NCBI GenBank assembly: GCA_030427085.1
Contig: JAUHXH010000001.1
Span: 558,001 to 622,000, forward strand
Source: Gammaproteobacteria bacterium
GTDB lineage: Bacteria; Pseudomonadota; Gammaproteobacteria; Pseudomonadales; Halieaceae
Direction: 5' to 3'
DNA: 64,000 nt
Shown: positions 37,248-46,753 of the stretch, piece by piece
Layout of the letters: each line of letters begins with the position of its first letter
How positions within the stretch are numbered: position 1 is the stretch's first letter
Made by a program: the position numbers and the translations under genes
The notes under the pieces: generated by a model
What the model saw: the letters and a program-made list of their open reading frames with translations, nothing else
Told to the model about the DNA's origin: nothing
Databases searched by the model: none

Positions 37248-37700
37248 ATGGTTAAATTGGATCGAATAAACAACAGAATCTTGCATGAGCTGGTTATAGA
37301 CGGCCGCCTCAGCAATGCCGACCTTGCCGCGCGGGTGGGATTGTCAGCGTCCGCCTGCCTGCGTCGCGTGCAGGAACTGGAACGTGGAGGCGTGATCAGT
37401 GGCTATCGAGCAGTGCTCAATCGCAGTGCTATCGGCATTGGTTTTACCGCTTACGTTGCGGTGGGATTATCCAGTCACACCAAAGCGTCCCAGCGAGCGT
37501 TTGAACGCTCCATCATCAAGTCTCCCGAAGTTCGCGAGTGCCACAATGTGACCGGTGTTTACGAATACCTGTTGCGCGTGGAGGTGAGCGATATCAATGC
37601 CTACAAGAGCTTTCACACCGACGTGCTAGGGTCATTGGCCCAGGTGAATTCCATTACCAGTTTTGTGGTGATGGAGTCGCCGAAAGACGAGCGAGCCTAG
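37248..37700 (+). CDS. Lrp/AsnC family transcriptional regulator
   Basis: The 150-residue protein has the N-terminal helix-turn-helix (LDRINNRILHELVIDGRLSNADLAARVGLSASACLRRVQELERGGVI) and the C-terminal RAM/effector domain (ECHNVTGVYEYLLRVEVSDINAYKSF). The start at MVKLDRINNRIL matches the family although the preceding sequence lacks a clear ribosome site. It probably controls the divergent lysE gene in response to an amino acid. Its stop overlaps that of the convergent lacI-family gene (CTAG). Confidence 0.93.
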   Translation: MVKLDRINNRILHELVIDGRLSNADLAARVGLSASACLRRVQELERGGVISGYRAVLNRSAIGIGFTAYVAVGLSSHTKASQRAFERSIIKSPEVRECHNVTGVYEYLLRVEVSDINAYKSFHTDVLGSLAQVNSITSFVVMESPKDERA

Positions 37701-38743
37701 GCTACCAAGCCCGGTCCAGTAGCTGGCGCACAGGAGTCTCTCAGCACCAGGCTTGGCCGCAGGAGACGCGAGTGAGCAGGGCCCTCCGCTACAAGGTGCA
37801 GCAGCGTATCTACCAGTGCTTCGCCGGCGGCCAGCGTATCCTGACGCATCGTGGTGAGGGGTGGCCGGCAGTAGGCCGCCGCGCCGATATCATCGAAGCC
37901 AACCACACTGATCGTCCGCGGCACGTCGATGCCCTGGTCTCGCAGTGCGTTGATGGCGCCAATAGCAATCAGGTCGCTGGCGCAGAACAGGGCATCTATA
38001 TCAGGATTGTCTTCGAGTAGGGCTTTCACCGCGTGGGCGCCACTGGACTCGCTGTTTTCGGCGTCTACCTGGCCTGCAGGGGAGGGGATACCCGCTTCAA
38101 CCAGGGCCCGTTCGTAGCCGTGATACCGTGCGTAAAATTCGGGCGCCTGTTCTGAAGCTGTGCCGAGAAAGGCAATGTTATTGCGCCCCAGGGCCAATAG
38201 ATGGCGAGTGGCCTCCAGGCCACCTCGCACATTGTCACATCCGACTGACACGCCGGGCTGTTCGGCTACTTGCGGACCCCACAGTACAAAGTGAGCACCA
38301 GATTCTGCGAGCCTTTCCAGGTTTTGCCGGGATCGGGTGTAGTCGCCGTAGCCCAACAAAATCAAACCGTCTGCGCGGTGCGCTTCTTCATAGCGTGCAT
38401 ACCAGTCCTCCGATAATTGCTGGAAGGACAGCAGCAGGTCGTAGTCACGCGCAGCACAGGTTCTCGCAATACTGCCCATCATGCTGAGAAAGAAAGGGTT
38501 GATGTGGGATTCGTCAGAGCCTTCGTCTTCAAACAGCAGCAAAGCCAGCGTACGTGTTTGCCCCGAGCGCAGGCTACTGGCGACGTGGTCGACCTGGTAG
38601 TTCAATTCGCGGGCAATGCTCTGTATACGTTGGCGAGTTTCAGGCGCCACCTGCGGGCTGTCACGCAGGGCGCGTGAAACGGTGCTCTGTGACACGCCGG
38701 CCAGCGCGGCGATATCCAGTGAGGTGGGCTTGCGAGTGCTCAT
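37697..38743 (-). CDS. LacI family transcriptional regulator of the alpha-glucan locus
   Basis: The 348-residue protein has the LacI helix-turn-helix and hinge (TSLDIAALAGVSQSTVSRALRDSPQVAPETRQRIQSIARELNYQVDHVASSLRSG) and a periplasmic-binding-protein-like sensor domain (VGCDNVRGGLEATRHLLALGRNNIAFLG; DALFCASDLIAIGAINALRDQGIDVP). The start at MSTRKPTSLD is chosen; a GTG 24 codons earlier is possible. It follows the GH13 glucosidase in the same operon, so it is likely to bind the two TGMATACGTATKCA operators upstream of that gene and of the TonB receptor. Confidence 0.93.
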   Translation of the reverse strand: MSTRKPTSLDIAALAGVSQSTVSRALRDSPQVAPETRQRIQSIARELNYQVDHVASSLRSGQTRTLALLLFEDEGSDESHINPFFLSMMGSIARTCAARDYDLLLSFQQLSEDWYARYEEAHRADGLILLGYGDYTRSRQNLERLAESGAHFVLWGPQVAEQPGVSVGCDNVRGGLEATRHLLALGRNNIAFLGTASEQAPEFYARYHGYERALVEAGIPSPAGQVDAENSESSGAHAVKALLEDNPDIDALFCASDLIAIGAINALRDQGIDVPRTISVVGFDDIGAAAYCRPPLTTMRQDTLAAGEALVDTLLHLVAEGPAHSRLLRPSLVLRDSCAPATGPGLVA

Positions 38744-38829
38744 GGCAACGTCCGAATTCGCGAAGCCCTGATTGTCCGGCTTTGCCGAAGGCGGCGCAAT
38801 GCTGTGTGAAGACACCGGCTCGGAGGCTG

Positions 38830-40470
38830 TCAGTCGACCACGGCAAAAAAGCTGGCGAATTTTGTCAGGACGACACGACTGTCAGTGTGTTCTGCCGGCG
38901 ATGGCGTGAGCCCCGGTGGGGTCACATCAGTAAACGCACCGGGCATAGTCAGCTCAACGCTTTCTGCACTGAGATTGAAAGCGCACAGCACATTGCGCTC
39001 AGGGCCGCGACGCTCAAACAGCAGAACATCAGAAGGAGCGTCCAGGAACCGAATGTCCCCGGTGCGCAATTCACTCAATTCCCGTCGCAGGGCAATCATT
39101 CGACGATAAGCCTGCAATACGGAGGCCTCGTCCGCCTCTTGTAACGACACGGCGCTGGCCCGGTGTTCAGTGGGAACAGGAAGCCAGGGCGTGGTGCTAC
39201 TAAACCCTGCAGCGGTACCCTCATTACTCCACGGCAGCGGCGTGCGGCAACCGTCCCGCCCTTTGAACGTAGGCCAGAAAGCGAGCCCATAAGGGTCACG
39301 CACCTGATGTCGCTGGATGGGTGATTCCGTTAATCCCAGCTCTTCACCCTGATAGCTGCACACGCTGCCTTTGAGAGACAGCAACAGATTATTGAACATG
39401 ACCGCCTGCATGGGAGATGGGTTGGGGCCGCCCCAACGGCTCAACACCCGGCGCACATCGTGGTTACCCACGGACCAGCAGGGCCAGCCTTGGCCGATGC
39501 GTTGCTCCAGTTCTTCCACGGTCCGTTTAATGTGTTGGGCACTGTACTCGTCGACGAGCAATTCAAAGCTGTAGGCCATGTGCAAGCGGCCCTGTGCGGT
39601 GTACTCCGCCATGGTGGCGAGGGAGTCTTCCGAGGAGATTTCCCCCAGAGTGACTACACTTGGGTAGCGATCGATCAATGACCGCAGGCGCTCCAGGAAG
39701 GGCAGCATTTCGGGGCGCGTATTGTTGTACAGGTGGCGTTGCCACGCGTAGGGGTTATCCACGGAAAAGCCGCGACCCTCGCGTTCTTCTGGCGGTTTGG
39801 GGGGGTTGTCGCGCAGTTGTTCGTCATGAAAACAGAAGTTGATCGCATCCAGTCGGAAGCCATCCACACCGCGGTCCAGCCAGAACTGCACTTCGGCCAG
39901 TATCTGGCTTTGTACTTCCGGATTGTGGAAATTCAGATCGGGCTGGGAGTTGAGGAAATTGTGCAGGTAGTACTGTTGCCGAGTCGGTTCCCAGGTCCAG
40001 GCACCACCACCGAAGATGGATAGCCAGTTATTGGGCGGAGTACCGTCTTCGCGGGCGTCAGCCCACACATACCAATCCGCTTTTGGGTTGTTGCGATCCT
40101 GGCGACTTTCCTGAAACCAGCTGTGCTGGTCTGAGGTGTGGCTCAGCACCTGGTCGATGATGACCCGCAGCCCCTTGCCATGGGCGGCGGCCAGCAGGGT
40201 ATCGAAGTCCTCCAATGTTCCAAACAGAGGATCTACCGCCCGATGGTCACTGACGTCATAACCGAAATCATCCATGGGTGAGCGGAAAAAGGGAGTAATC
40301 CACAGGGCGTCAACGCCCAGGCTGGCAATGTATTCGAGACGCTGGGTGATGCCCGGCAGATCGCCGATACCATCACCATTGGCGTCATAGAGGCTGCGCA
40401 CATAAACCTGGTAGATCACTGCGCTGCGCCACCATTCGGCGGCTTCTGTCGTTGTCAGGGCGCCTGTCAT
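38830..40470 (-). CDS. GH13 alpha-glucosidase (oligo-1,6-glucosidase type)
   Basis: This 546-residue enzyme hydrolyses alpha-linked glucose oligomers in the cytoplasm; no signal peptide is present. The four GH13 regions are seen: DQVLSHTSDQH, GFRLDAINFCFHD (nucleophile Asp), VTLGEISSED (acid Glu) and VGNHDVRRVL. The N-terminus WWRSAVIYQVYVRSLYDANGDGIGDLPGI is typical of the alpha-glucosidase/oligo-1,6-glucosidase branch. A sigma70 promoter with TTGCGA and TAACTT 17 bp apart lies upstream. The lacI-family gene is downstream in the same direction. Confidence 0.93.
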   Translation of the reverse strand: MTGALTTTEAAEWWRSAVIYQVYVRSLYDANGDGIGDLPGITQRLEYIASLGVDALWITPFFRSPMDDFGYDVSDHRAVDPLFGTLEDFDTLLAAAHGKGLRVIIDQVLSHTSDQHSWFQESRQDRNNPKADWYVWADAREDGTPPNNWLSIFGGGAWTWEPTRQQYYLHNFLNSQPDLNFHNPEVQSQILAEVQFWLDRGVDGFRLDAINFCFHDEQLRDNPPKPPEEREGRGFSVDNPYAWQRHLYNNTRPEMLPFLERLRSLIDRYPSVVTLGEISSEDSLATMAEYTAQGRLHMAYSFELLVDEYSAQHIKRTVEELEQRIGQGWPCWSVGNHDVRRVLSRWGGPNPSPMQAVMFNNLLLSLKGSVCSYQGEELGLTESPIQRHQVRDPYGLAFWPTFKGRDGCRTPLPWSNEGTAAGFSSTTPWLPVPTEHRASAVSLQEADEASVLQAYRRMIALRRELSELRTGDIRFLDAPSDVLLFERRGPERNVLCAFNLSAESVELTMPGAFTDVTPPGLTPSPAEHTDSRVVLTKFASFFAVVD

Positions 40471-40530
40471 TGTCTGGCCTGTTGTCGTTATTCGATTAGC
40501 GGGCGGGTAGCGCCGCCCTGCCAGAATGAA

Positions 40531-40641
40531 GTTAAAGTCAGTGCCGGGTCATCGCAAGCGCGTGCATACGTATTCAATGGCGGCCAGATGTGTGAATACG
40601 TATGCATGCAGTTGTCTTGCCTGAGTGCAGCCGCCTACTAT
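40531..40641. promoter_or_regulatory. Divergent promoters with two mirror-image LacI-type operators
   Basis: Two 14-bp sites, TGCATACGTATTCA (40563-40576) and TGAATACGTATGCA (40593-40606), are reverse complements of one another, each built on the palindrome ATACGTAT and 30 bp apart centre to centre. Leftward, TTGCGA (40559-40554) and TAACTT (40536-40531), 17 bp apart, would drive the glucosidase; rightward, TTGTCT (40612-40617) and TACTAT (40636-40641), 18 bp apart, would drive the TonB receptor. Each operator lies only a few bases upstream of a -35, not over a promoter core. Confidence 0.83.
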
Positions 40642-40694
40642 CTCGCCGTGCACTACACGCTTTACTACACAACGATTATAACGGGAGTAAGCAC

Positions 40695-43478
40695 ATGACC
40701 ACCTACCGCCAGATACGGCAACGCTGTTTCAAACCCACTGTTCTTTCACTTGCCGTTGCGGCGGCTATCCCCGTGCTCGGACAGGCGCAAACCCTGTCTG
40801 ACGGCCCAGCCCTTGAAGAAGTGGTTGTTACCGCGGCGCGGCGCGAGCAATCACTGCAAGACTACGCTGGCACCGTGCAGGCCTTCTCCGGTGAGAAACT
40901 GGAAAAGCTCGGCATCACCACTGACTTCCGTTCACTCCAGCACGCCGTAACCGGGCTGCATATCTCCAACCAGGAAGGCAAACTGGAAGTGTATCTTCGT
41001 GGCATCGGCTCGTCCGATAGCGACTTTGCCTCTGACCCATCGGTAGCGACCCACTACAACGACGTATACCTGCCACGCCCACGTTCCCTCGGACCCATGT
41101 TCTTCGATGTGGAGCGGGTGGAGGTCAATAAAGGGCCGCAGGGCACCCTGAGGGGCCGTAACGCCACGGGTGGAACGATCAATATCATTTCGCGCCGCCC
41201 TGAGCTCACTGAGTTTTCCGGCCGTGCGATGGCTGGTATCGGGAACGAGAACCAGCAACAGTTTGAAGGCGTCATCAATATCCCCATCGGTGATACCTTC
41301 GCGGTGCGCGCCGCCTACTATCAGGAAGAACGCGACACCTACATGGAAAACGCCTTTGTGTTGTCACCCGATATGCTGGACAACCTGGCGGGGCAGGGAT
41401 CGCGTGTAGCCGATGCCTTTGGTGATTCCCTTGAGGCCCCAGGCGCCATTGACGATTCGGCGCTGCGGGTGTCCCTGCTGTGGGAACCCAACGACCGTTT
41501 CAGCGCCTATGTCATGGCCGATCATGTGGAGCAGGGCGGTTCCGGCACGCCGGGCGCCTTCAGTGGCCGCTCCCTGGCGTTTGGCGAGGATATTGAAGAC
41601 CTCGACAATCCCTACCGCCAGTATTTCGTGAACGAGGGCTATATCGAGAACGACATCAACGGCGTGGTCGGTAAGCTGGTCTATGACTTCGGTGCCGTAT
41701 CAGTGGAATACAACGGCGCCTGGCGTGAATACGACTTCCAACATCGCAATGCGGCGCGGGAATGGCAAATCGGTATGGACTTTGCCGCGGCCCGCGACGA
41801 AGCGGAAGCCGTTATTCTGGGCAATGAGCAAACCGCCTACGGTAATTTCACTCAGGGTGAAATCTCTGAAACCCAGATCCATGAGTTACGCCTGTTTGCC
41901 AATGACGACCAGCGCTTCCGCTGGGCACTCGGCGCGTTCTATCTGAGTGAAGACTTCAGTTGGGCTTCACAGGACTTCAACCATGGCTGGTGGGGTGATT
42001 GCGATTGGTTTCAGGACGGCACGGTGTGTGGCTGGCTGAATGGGCTGTCCAGTGAAAACCGCAATGATGAATCTGAAGTTGAATCCACGGCTTTCTACGT
42101 TGATGGCACTTACGATGTGACTGAGCGCTTCAGAGTGCTGGGTGGCTTGCGTTACACCGACGATGAAAAAACCGCACGCGAAGCTAATGCCCAGTATCAA
42201 CTGGTACTGACGGACGAGGCGCTCACGGCGCTGGGGCTTGCTGGCCCACAGGACATTGTGATGGGCACTGATGGCCTGGCGTTGACCGGAGCCGGCGATC
42301 GCCCGAATAACACTGTGCCTCTGGGCAATTCGGCAGCTACTCGACAGTACTTCCTCGATGGCATTAGCGGCTGGGGTCATGCCGACAACATAGACGACTT
42401 GATCGCGTACAACCCGGAGCTGTTCAACGTAGTAATAAGCTCGGATTTCCAGCGCGACCGCGATGGTGACGGTGTGCCTGACGCTGGCAGCGGTAACATC
42501 GAACAACGGTATGAGGAAAGCTACGTCGACTGGCGCATTGGCACTGAATACGACTTCAATGACGACCAGATGCTCTACGCTACCATTTCCACCGGCACCC
42601 GGGCCGGCGGTATAAACCGCCCCTTACCCGGCGCAGATTCCGAAAACCCGGTGAGTTGGGACCCGGAAGAGCTGGTGGTGTATGAATTGGGATCAAAAAA
42701 CACCCTGCAGTGGGGTGATATTCCGGTGCGATTGAATGGCGCCGTTTTCTTCTACGACTACAGTGACAAAGTACTTCAAGGCCTGGTTACCGTTAGCCAA
42801 CCAGGCTGCGACCCCAGCGCGCAAACCTGTACGGTAAACCACGTGCAAAACCAGAACGTAGCGGAGGCCACCGTGCTGGGTTTTGAAGTGGACAGTAACT
42901 TTGCACTGCCCCTCGGATTCGATCTTGGTATGAACCTCGCTTATCTGGATGCGGAGTACGACGACGGTGCAGTGGTCATCGACACGCGGCAGGGCGGTGC
43001 GGTGGAAGTAGATATTTCCGGCAACCAGATGCGAAACACCTCGAAGTGGAACTTCAATGTGGTGCTCAATCAATCCCTGGCGCTCGATTGGGGCTACCTC
43101 AGTTCCTTTGACTGGACGCTGAGTGGGAACTATCGCAGCGAGTTCTACCTCTCACCCTTCAATAGTCAGGGCTTTGACAGCAACGGCAATGAAATTCCCC
43201 TGTCGAACATGGCGATCAATAACCACTGGTTGATTACTGGTGCCGGCTTCCCCGAAGCCAACGGCAACTTCCTCTCGGACGAAGTGCCAGCCTCCATGAT
43301 CTGGAACCTTAATGCCGGTATCAATTTCGGCGGCATGGAACAGTTGCGCGTGGAAGCCTGGGTAAGCAATCTCACGGACGAGACTTATTCCACCAAGGCC
43401 TTCATCAATGACTCGGTGAATATTCGCTTCCTCAATACGCCGCGCCTGATGGGCATGCGCGTGATGTACCACTTTTAA
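40695..43478 (+). CDS. TonB-dependent receptor (probable malto-oligosaccharide uptake)
   Basis: The 927-residue outer-membrane protein has a signal peptide (LSLAVAAAIPVLGQAQ), a TonB-box-like EEVVVTAARREQSLQDYAG, the plug domain with LRGIGSSDSD and VEVNKGPQGTLRGRNATGGTINI, and a large barrel ending in the classic aromatic RLMGMRVMYHF. The ATG with GGGAGTAAGC upstream is chosen; longer readings start in the operator. With the adjacent MFS permease, amylase, glucosidase and LacI gene it forms an alpha-glucan uptake locus; the substrate is inferred from these neighbours. Confidence 0.93.
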   Translation: MTTYRQIRQRCFKPTVLSLAVAAAIPVLGQAQTLSDGPALEEVVVTAARREQSLQDYAGTVQAFSGEKLEKLGITTDFRSLQHAVTGLHISNQEGKLEVYLRGIGSSDSDFASDPSVATHYNDVYLPRPRSLGPMFFDVERVEVNKGPQGTLRGRNATGGTINIISRRPELTEFSGRAMAGIGNENQQQFEGVINIPIGDTFAVRAAYYQEERDTYMENAFVLSPDMLDNLAGQGSRVADAFGDSLEAPGAIDDSALRVSLLWEPNDRFSAYVMADHVEQGGSGTPGAFSGRSLAFGEDIEDLDNPYRQYFVNEGYIENDINGVVGKLVYDFGAVSVEYNGAWREYDFQHRNAAREWQIGMDFAAARDEAEAVILGNEQTAYGNFTQGEISETQIHELRLFANDDQRFRWALGAFYLSEDFSWASQDFNHGWWGDCDWFQDGTVCGWLNGLSSENRNDESEVESTAFYVDGTYDVTERFRVLGGLRYTDDEKTAREANAQYQLVLTDEALTALGLAGPQDIVMGTDGLALTGAGDRPNNTVPLGNSAATRQYFLDGISGWGHADNIDDLIAYNPELFNVVISSDFQRDRDGDGVPDAGSGNIEQRYEESYVDWRIGTEYDFNDDQMLYATISTGTRAGGINRPLPGADSENPVSWDPEELVVYELGSKNTLQWGDIPVRLNGAVFFYDYSDKVLQGLVTVSQPGCDPSAQTCTVNHVQNQNVAEATVLGFEVDSNFALPLGFDLGMNLAYLDAEYDDGAVVIDTRQGGAVEVDISGNQMRNTSKWNFNVVLNQSLALDWGYLSSFDWTLSGNYRSEFYLSPFNSQGFDSNGNEIPLSNMAINNHWLITGAGFPEANGNFLSDEVPASMIWNLNAGINFGGMEQLRVEAWVSNLTDETYSTKAFINDSVNIRFLNTPRLMGMRVMYHF

Positions 43479-43495
43479 ACTTAGCGGTGAGCTTA

Positions 43496-43520
43496 GGCGG
43501 CCCCTGGCCGCCCTTTTTTT
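43496..43520 (+). terminator. Rho-independent terminator after the TonB receptor
   Basis: GGCGGCC-CCT-GGCCGCC, a 7-bp GC-only stem with a 3-base loop, is followed by seven T residues. It lies about 20 bp after the receptor stop and would separate the receptor transcript from the downstream permease-amylase pair, or leave partial read-through. Confidence 0.9.
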
Positions 43521-43569
43521 GTGTGCAGGACGCTACACTGACAGACAATAACAAGAGAAAATTCGCCTT

Positions 43570-45063
43570 ATGAGCGACAAACCAGCCCTGGGCTTTTGGC
43601 AAATATGGAATATGTGCTTCGGCTTTCTGGGTATCCAGATGGGCTTTGCACTGCAGAATGCCAATGTCAGCCGCATCTTCCAGTCACTCGGTGCTGACAT
43701 CGAGGACATCCCCATCCTGTGGATCGCAGCGCCGGTAACAGGCCTTCTCGTCCAGCCGATTATCGGCTACATGAGTGACAGAACCTGGAACCGGTTAGGC
43801 AGGCGGCGCCCGTTCTTCCTTGCTGGCGCACTACTAGCCAGCACCGCGCTGATATTCATGCCGAACAGCCCCGTGCTGTGGATGGCGGCCGGCATGCTGT
43901 GGGTAATGGATGCCTCGCTGAACATCTGTATGGAGCCCTTTCGAGCGCTGGTGGGTGACATGCTGCCGGATCGCCAACGAACCCAGGGCTTTGCACTGCA
44001 GAGTTTCTTTATCGGCACGGGGGCCGTGGTGGCCTCTGCTTTACCGTGGATGATGACCAACTGGTTCAATGTGAGCAACACGGCGGCCGCCGGCTCGCTG
44101 CCGGACAGTGTACGTCTGTCTTTCTATGTCGGTGGCGTGGCACTGTTCGCTGCTGTCATGTGGACGATATTGCGCACCCGGGAATATAGTCCCGATCAAC
44201 TTGCTGCCTTCGAGAATGATCGCCGCAGGCATACGCCTGCGACAGTGCTAACGCTACCGGCCAGGGAGTTTCTTGCAAGTGCTGGTTACTGGGGGATTGG
44301 TGGCTTGGTACTGCTGACAGCAATCTGGCTGTGGCAGCTTGATCGGCAGTTACTCATATTGAGTGGCGGCTTGGTGTTGTTCTCCGGCGTGCAGTTATTC
44401 TGCGCAAACAGGGCGAGCAAGGGGCGAACTGAATCCGGTTTGTTCCAGATCATCGCGCTGATGAAGCAAATGCCCGGCGCGATGAAACAGTTGGCAGTAG
44501 TACAGTTTTTGTCGTGGTTTGCGCTGTTCGCGTTGTGGATCTACGCCACTCCCGCGATTACATCTCATCACTTCGGTAGCAGTGATCCTACGACGCAGGC
44601 CTACAACGACGGGGCCGACTGGGTCGGTGTGCTCTTCGCAGCTTACAACCTCTTCGCAGCACTGGCGGCACTGGTGATAGCGCCGATGGCGGCAAAACTC
44701 GGGCGGCGCCATAGTCATCTACTGAATCTAACACTGGGCGGACTGGGATTGGCGTCGATGGCTTGGATCGACAATCCCACCTGGCTTTTGTTGTCCATGG
44801 TTGGCGTAGGGGTTGCCTGGGCGTCCATCTTGTCGCTGCCCTACGCTTTGTTGTCAGGCGCCTTACCCGCTGCTCACATGGGTGTTTACATGGGCATTTT
44901 CAACTTCTTCATCGTGATTCCACAAATTCTGGCTGCAACGGTATTGGGGTTTTTACTGCGCACACTCTTCGAAGGTCAGGCGATACAAGCCATGGTGTTG
45001 GGCGGCATTTTGATGGTGCTGGCGGGTGTGGCCACCCTGCGAGTGCAGGAGGAGGTGGCATGA
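43570..45063 (+). CDS. MFS sugar transporter (SLC45/maltose-sucrose symporter type)
   Basis: The 497-residue inner-membrane protein has about 12 hydrophobic segments. The N-terminal block GFWQIWNMCFGFLGIQMGFALQNANVSRIFQSLG and the loop GYMSDRTWNRLGRRRPFFLAG are typical of the bacterial relatives of SLC45 sugar:proton symporters that accompany alpha-glucan TonB receptors. It overlaps the downstream amylase gene by four bases (ATGA). It would bring malto-oligosaccharides released in the periplasm into the cytoplasm for the glucosidase. Confidence 0.9.
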   Translation: MSDKPALGFWQIWNMCFGFLGIQMGFALQNANVSRIFQSLGADIEDIPILWIAAPVTGLLVQPIIGYMSDRTWNRLGRRRPFFLAGALLASTALIFMPNSPVLWMAAGMLWVMDASLNICMEPFRALVGDMLPDRQRTQGFALQSFFIGTGAVVASALPWMMTNWFNVSNTAAAGSLPDSVRLSFYVGGVALFAAVMWTILRTREYSPDQLAAFENDRRRHTPATVLTLPAREFLASAGYWGIGGLVLLTAIWLWQLDRQLLILSGGLVLFSGVQLFCANRASKGRTESGLFQIIALMKQMPGAMKQLAVVQFLSWFALFALWIYATPAITSHHFGSSDPTTQAYNDGADWVGVLFAAYNLFAALAALVIAPMAAKLGRRHSHLLNLTLGGLGLASMAWIDNPTWLLLSMVGVGVAWASILSLPYALLSGALPAAHMGVYMGIFNFFIVIPQILAATVLGFLLRTLFEGQAIQAMVLGGILMVLAGVATLRVQEEVA

Positions 45064-46745
45064 TTGCTATGCGCAAGCGCTGGGCGATTAGCCTGATTCT
45101 ACTTGGTGTACCAGCCAGTGCCGACGATTATTACGGCACTCTGGAGCCCTTCGTCGCCAACGCCGTGTACTTCGTGCTTACGGATCGCTTCGTGGACGGT
45201 GATCCCGGTAATAATCAGGTGGAGCAGGGCGGACAGTGGCATACCTTTGACCGCCCGCTGCGCCACGATGGCAGCAGTGAAGCCAACATTGGCTATCTCG
45301 GCGGCGACTTTCAGGGTGTACTCGATGGGGCCGATGACATCAAGGAAATGGGTTTCGATGCCATCTGGATTACCCCCATTGTGGATAATCCGGATGAGGC
45401 ATTCTCTGGCGGGGATAAAGTAGGGCAGGCGCTATTCGCCGATCACGGTAAAACCGGTTATCACGGCTATTGGGGCGTTAACTTTTATCAGGTGGATGAG
45501 CACCTGGAGTCCGCTAATCTCAGCTTTCAACAGTTCGCGCAGGCGCTTGAAACCAAACAGTTAAAGCTGGTTCTGGATATCGTAGCCAATCACGGTTCTC
45601 CGGCATTCACCATGTCTGCGCCTCAAGATCGCTTTGGCGAGATATACGATCAGAAGGGTGTGTTGGTCGCGGATCATCAGAATTTACATCCAACAACGCT
45701 CGATCGTGAAAATCCACTGCATCAGTTTTACCACCACGAACCCGACCTGGCCCAGCTTTCCAATCTCGATGAAACCAATCCGGCGGTGGTGGACTATCTG
45801 GTCAACGCCTACCTGCAGTGGATAGAGCAGGGCGCGGATGCCTTTCGGGTAGACACAATCAGACACATGCCACATAGCTTCTGGAAGGAATTCTCAAGCC
45901 GCATTCGTGCGAAGCATCCAGACTTCTTCATGTTTGCTGAATCGTTCGATTATGCCGCGGAAAAGATCGCGCCCCATACGTATCCAGAGAATGGTGGCGT
46001 CAGCGTGCTCGATTTTCCGGGTAAGCAGGCCATGGAAAAAGTGTTTACCCAACCTGGAGGCGATTTCGCAGAGCTCCCGGCCTATCTTCACCTCAGTGAT
46101 GGCATGTATCACAACCCCTATGAACTCGCGATTTTCTACGACAACCACGATATGCCGCGGGTCAGTGCGAGTGACGCTCAATACCAGGATCTGCATAATT
46201 GGCTGTTTACCTCTCGCGGGTTTCCCGTGGTCTATTACGGGAGCGAGACGGGTTTCATGAGTGGTGCAGCAGAGCACTATGGTAATCGTAATTTCTACGG
46301 CGTGGAGCGAGTTATTGCCTCGCGCAATCACCCGGTGCGACTCGCACTGGAGACTGTGGCTGCCGCTCGTCGCAGCTCAATCGCCTTGCAGCGCGGCTTG
46401 CAGTTCAATATCGAGTTTAGTGGCGACACCGCCAGCTTCATGCGCGTCTATTCATACGAGGATGTGGAGGAAACTGTGTTGGTCGTGCTCAACAAAGGCG
46501 AAATAAAACAGGCGGTCAAGGTAGACAACTACCTGATACCCGGCCACTGGCAGGACATGTTAGGGACTGGCGCGCTGGAGACAAATGGGGGCTCAATGGC
46601 AACCAGCGTGGACGTTCCGGCGCACGGTGTGCGCTTGTTCCGCTTACAGGGTGTTCCCGATCACCCTCGAATAATGGCGGCTCTGGGTGAGCAGATGGGC
46701 GCGTTGCAACAGTGCTGCGAGACTGAAAAGGGGGCAGACGGTTAG
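45060..46745 (+). CDS. Exported GH13 alpha-amylase family protein
   Basis: The 561-residue enzyme carries a signal peptide (RKRWAISLILLGVPASA) and the GH13 regions: DIVANHGSPAF, ADAFRVDTIRHMP (nucleophile Asp), FMFAESFDYA (acid Glu) and FYDNHDMPR. Domain length and the C-terminal beta domain are complete. It is likely periplasmic and shortens imported glucans. GGAGGAGGT precedes the ATG that overlaps the permease stop; an ATG three codons later is possible. It converges on the LysR gene nine bases away. Confidence 0.92.
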   Translation: MIAMRKRWAISLILLGVPASADDYYGTLEPFVANAVYFVLTDRFVDGDPGNNQVEQGGQWHTFDRPLRHDGSSEANIGYLGGDFQGVLDGADDIKEMGFDAIWITPIVDNPDEAFSGGDKVGQALFADHGKTGYHGYWGVNFYQVDEHLESANLSFQQFAQALETKQLKLVLDIVANHGSPAFTMSAPQDRFGEIYDQKGVLVADHQNLHPTTLDRENPLHQFYHHEPDLAQLSNLDETNPAVVDYLVNAYLQWIEQGADAFRVDTIRHMPHSFWKEFSSRIRAKHPDFFMFAESFDYAAEKIAPHTYPENGGVSVLDFPGKQAMEKVFTQPGGDFAELPAYLHLSDGMYHNPYELAIFYDNHDMPRVSASDAQYQDLHNWLFTSRGFPVVYYGSETGFMSGAAEHYGNRNFYGVERVIASRNHPVRLALETVAAARRSSIALQRGLQFNIEFSGDTASFMRVYSYEDVEETVLVVLNKGEIKQAVKVDNYLIPGHWQDMLGTGALETNGGSMATSVDVPAHGVRLFRLQGVPDHPRIMAALGEQMGALQQCCETEKGADG

Positions 46746-46753
46746 AGCAGGCT

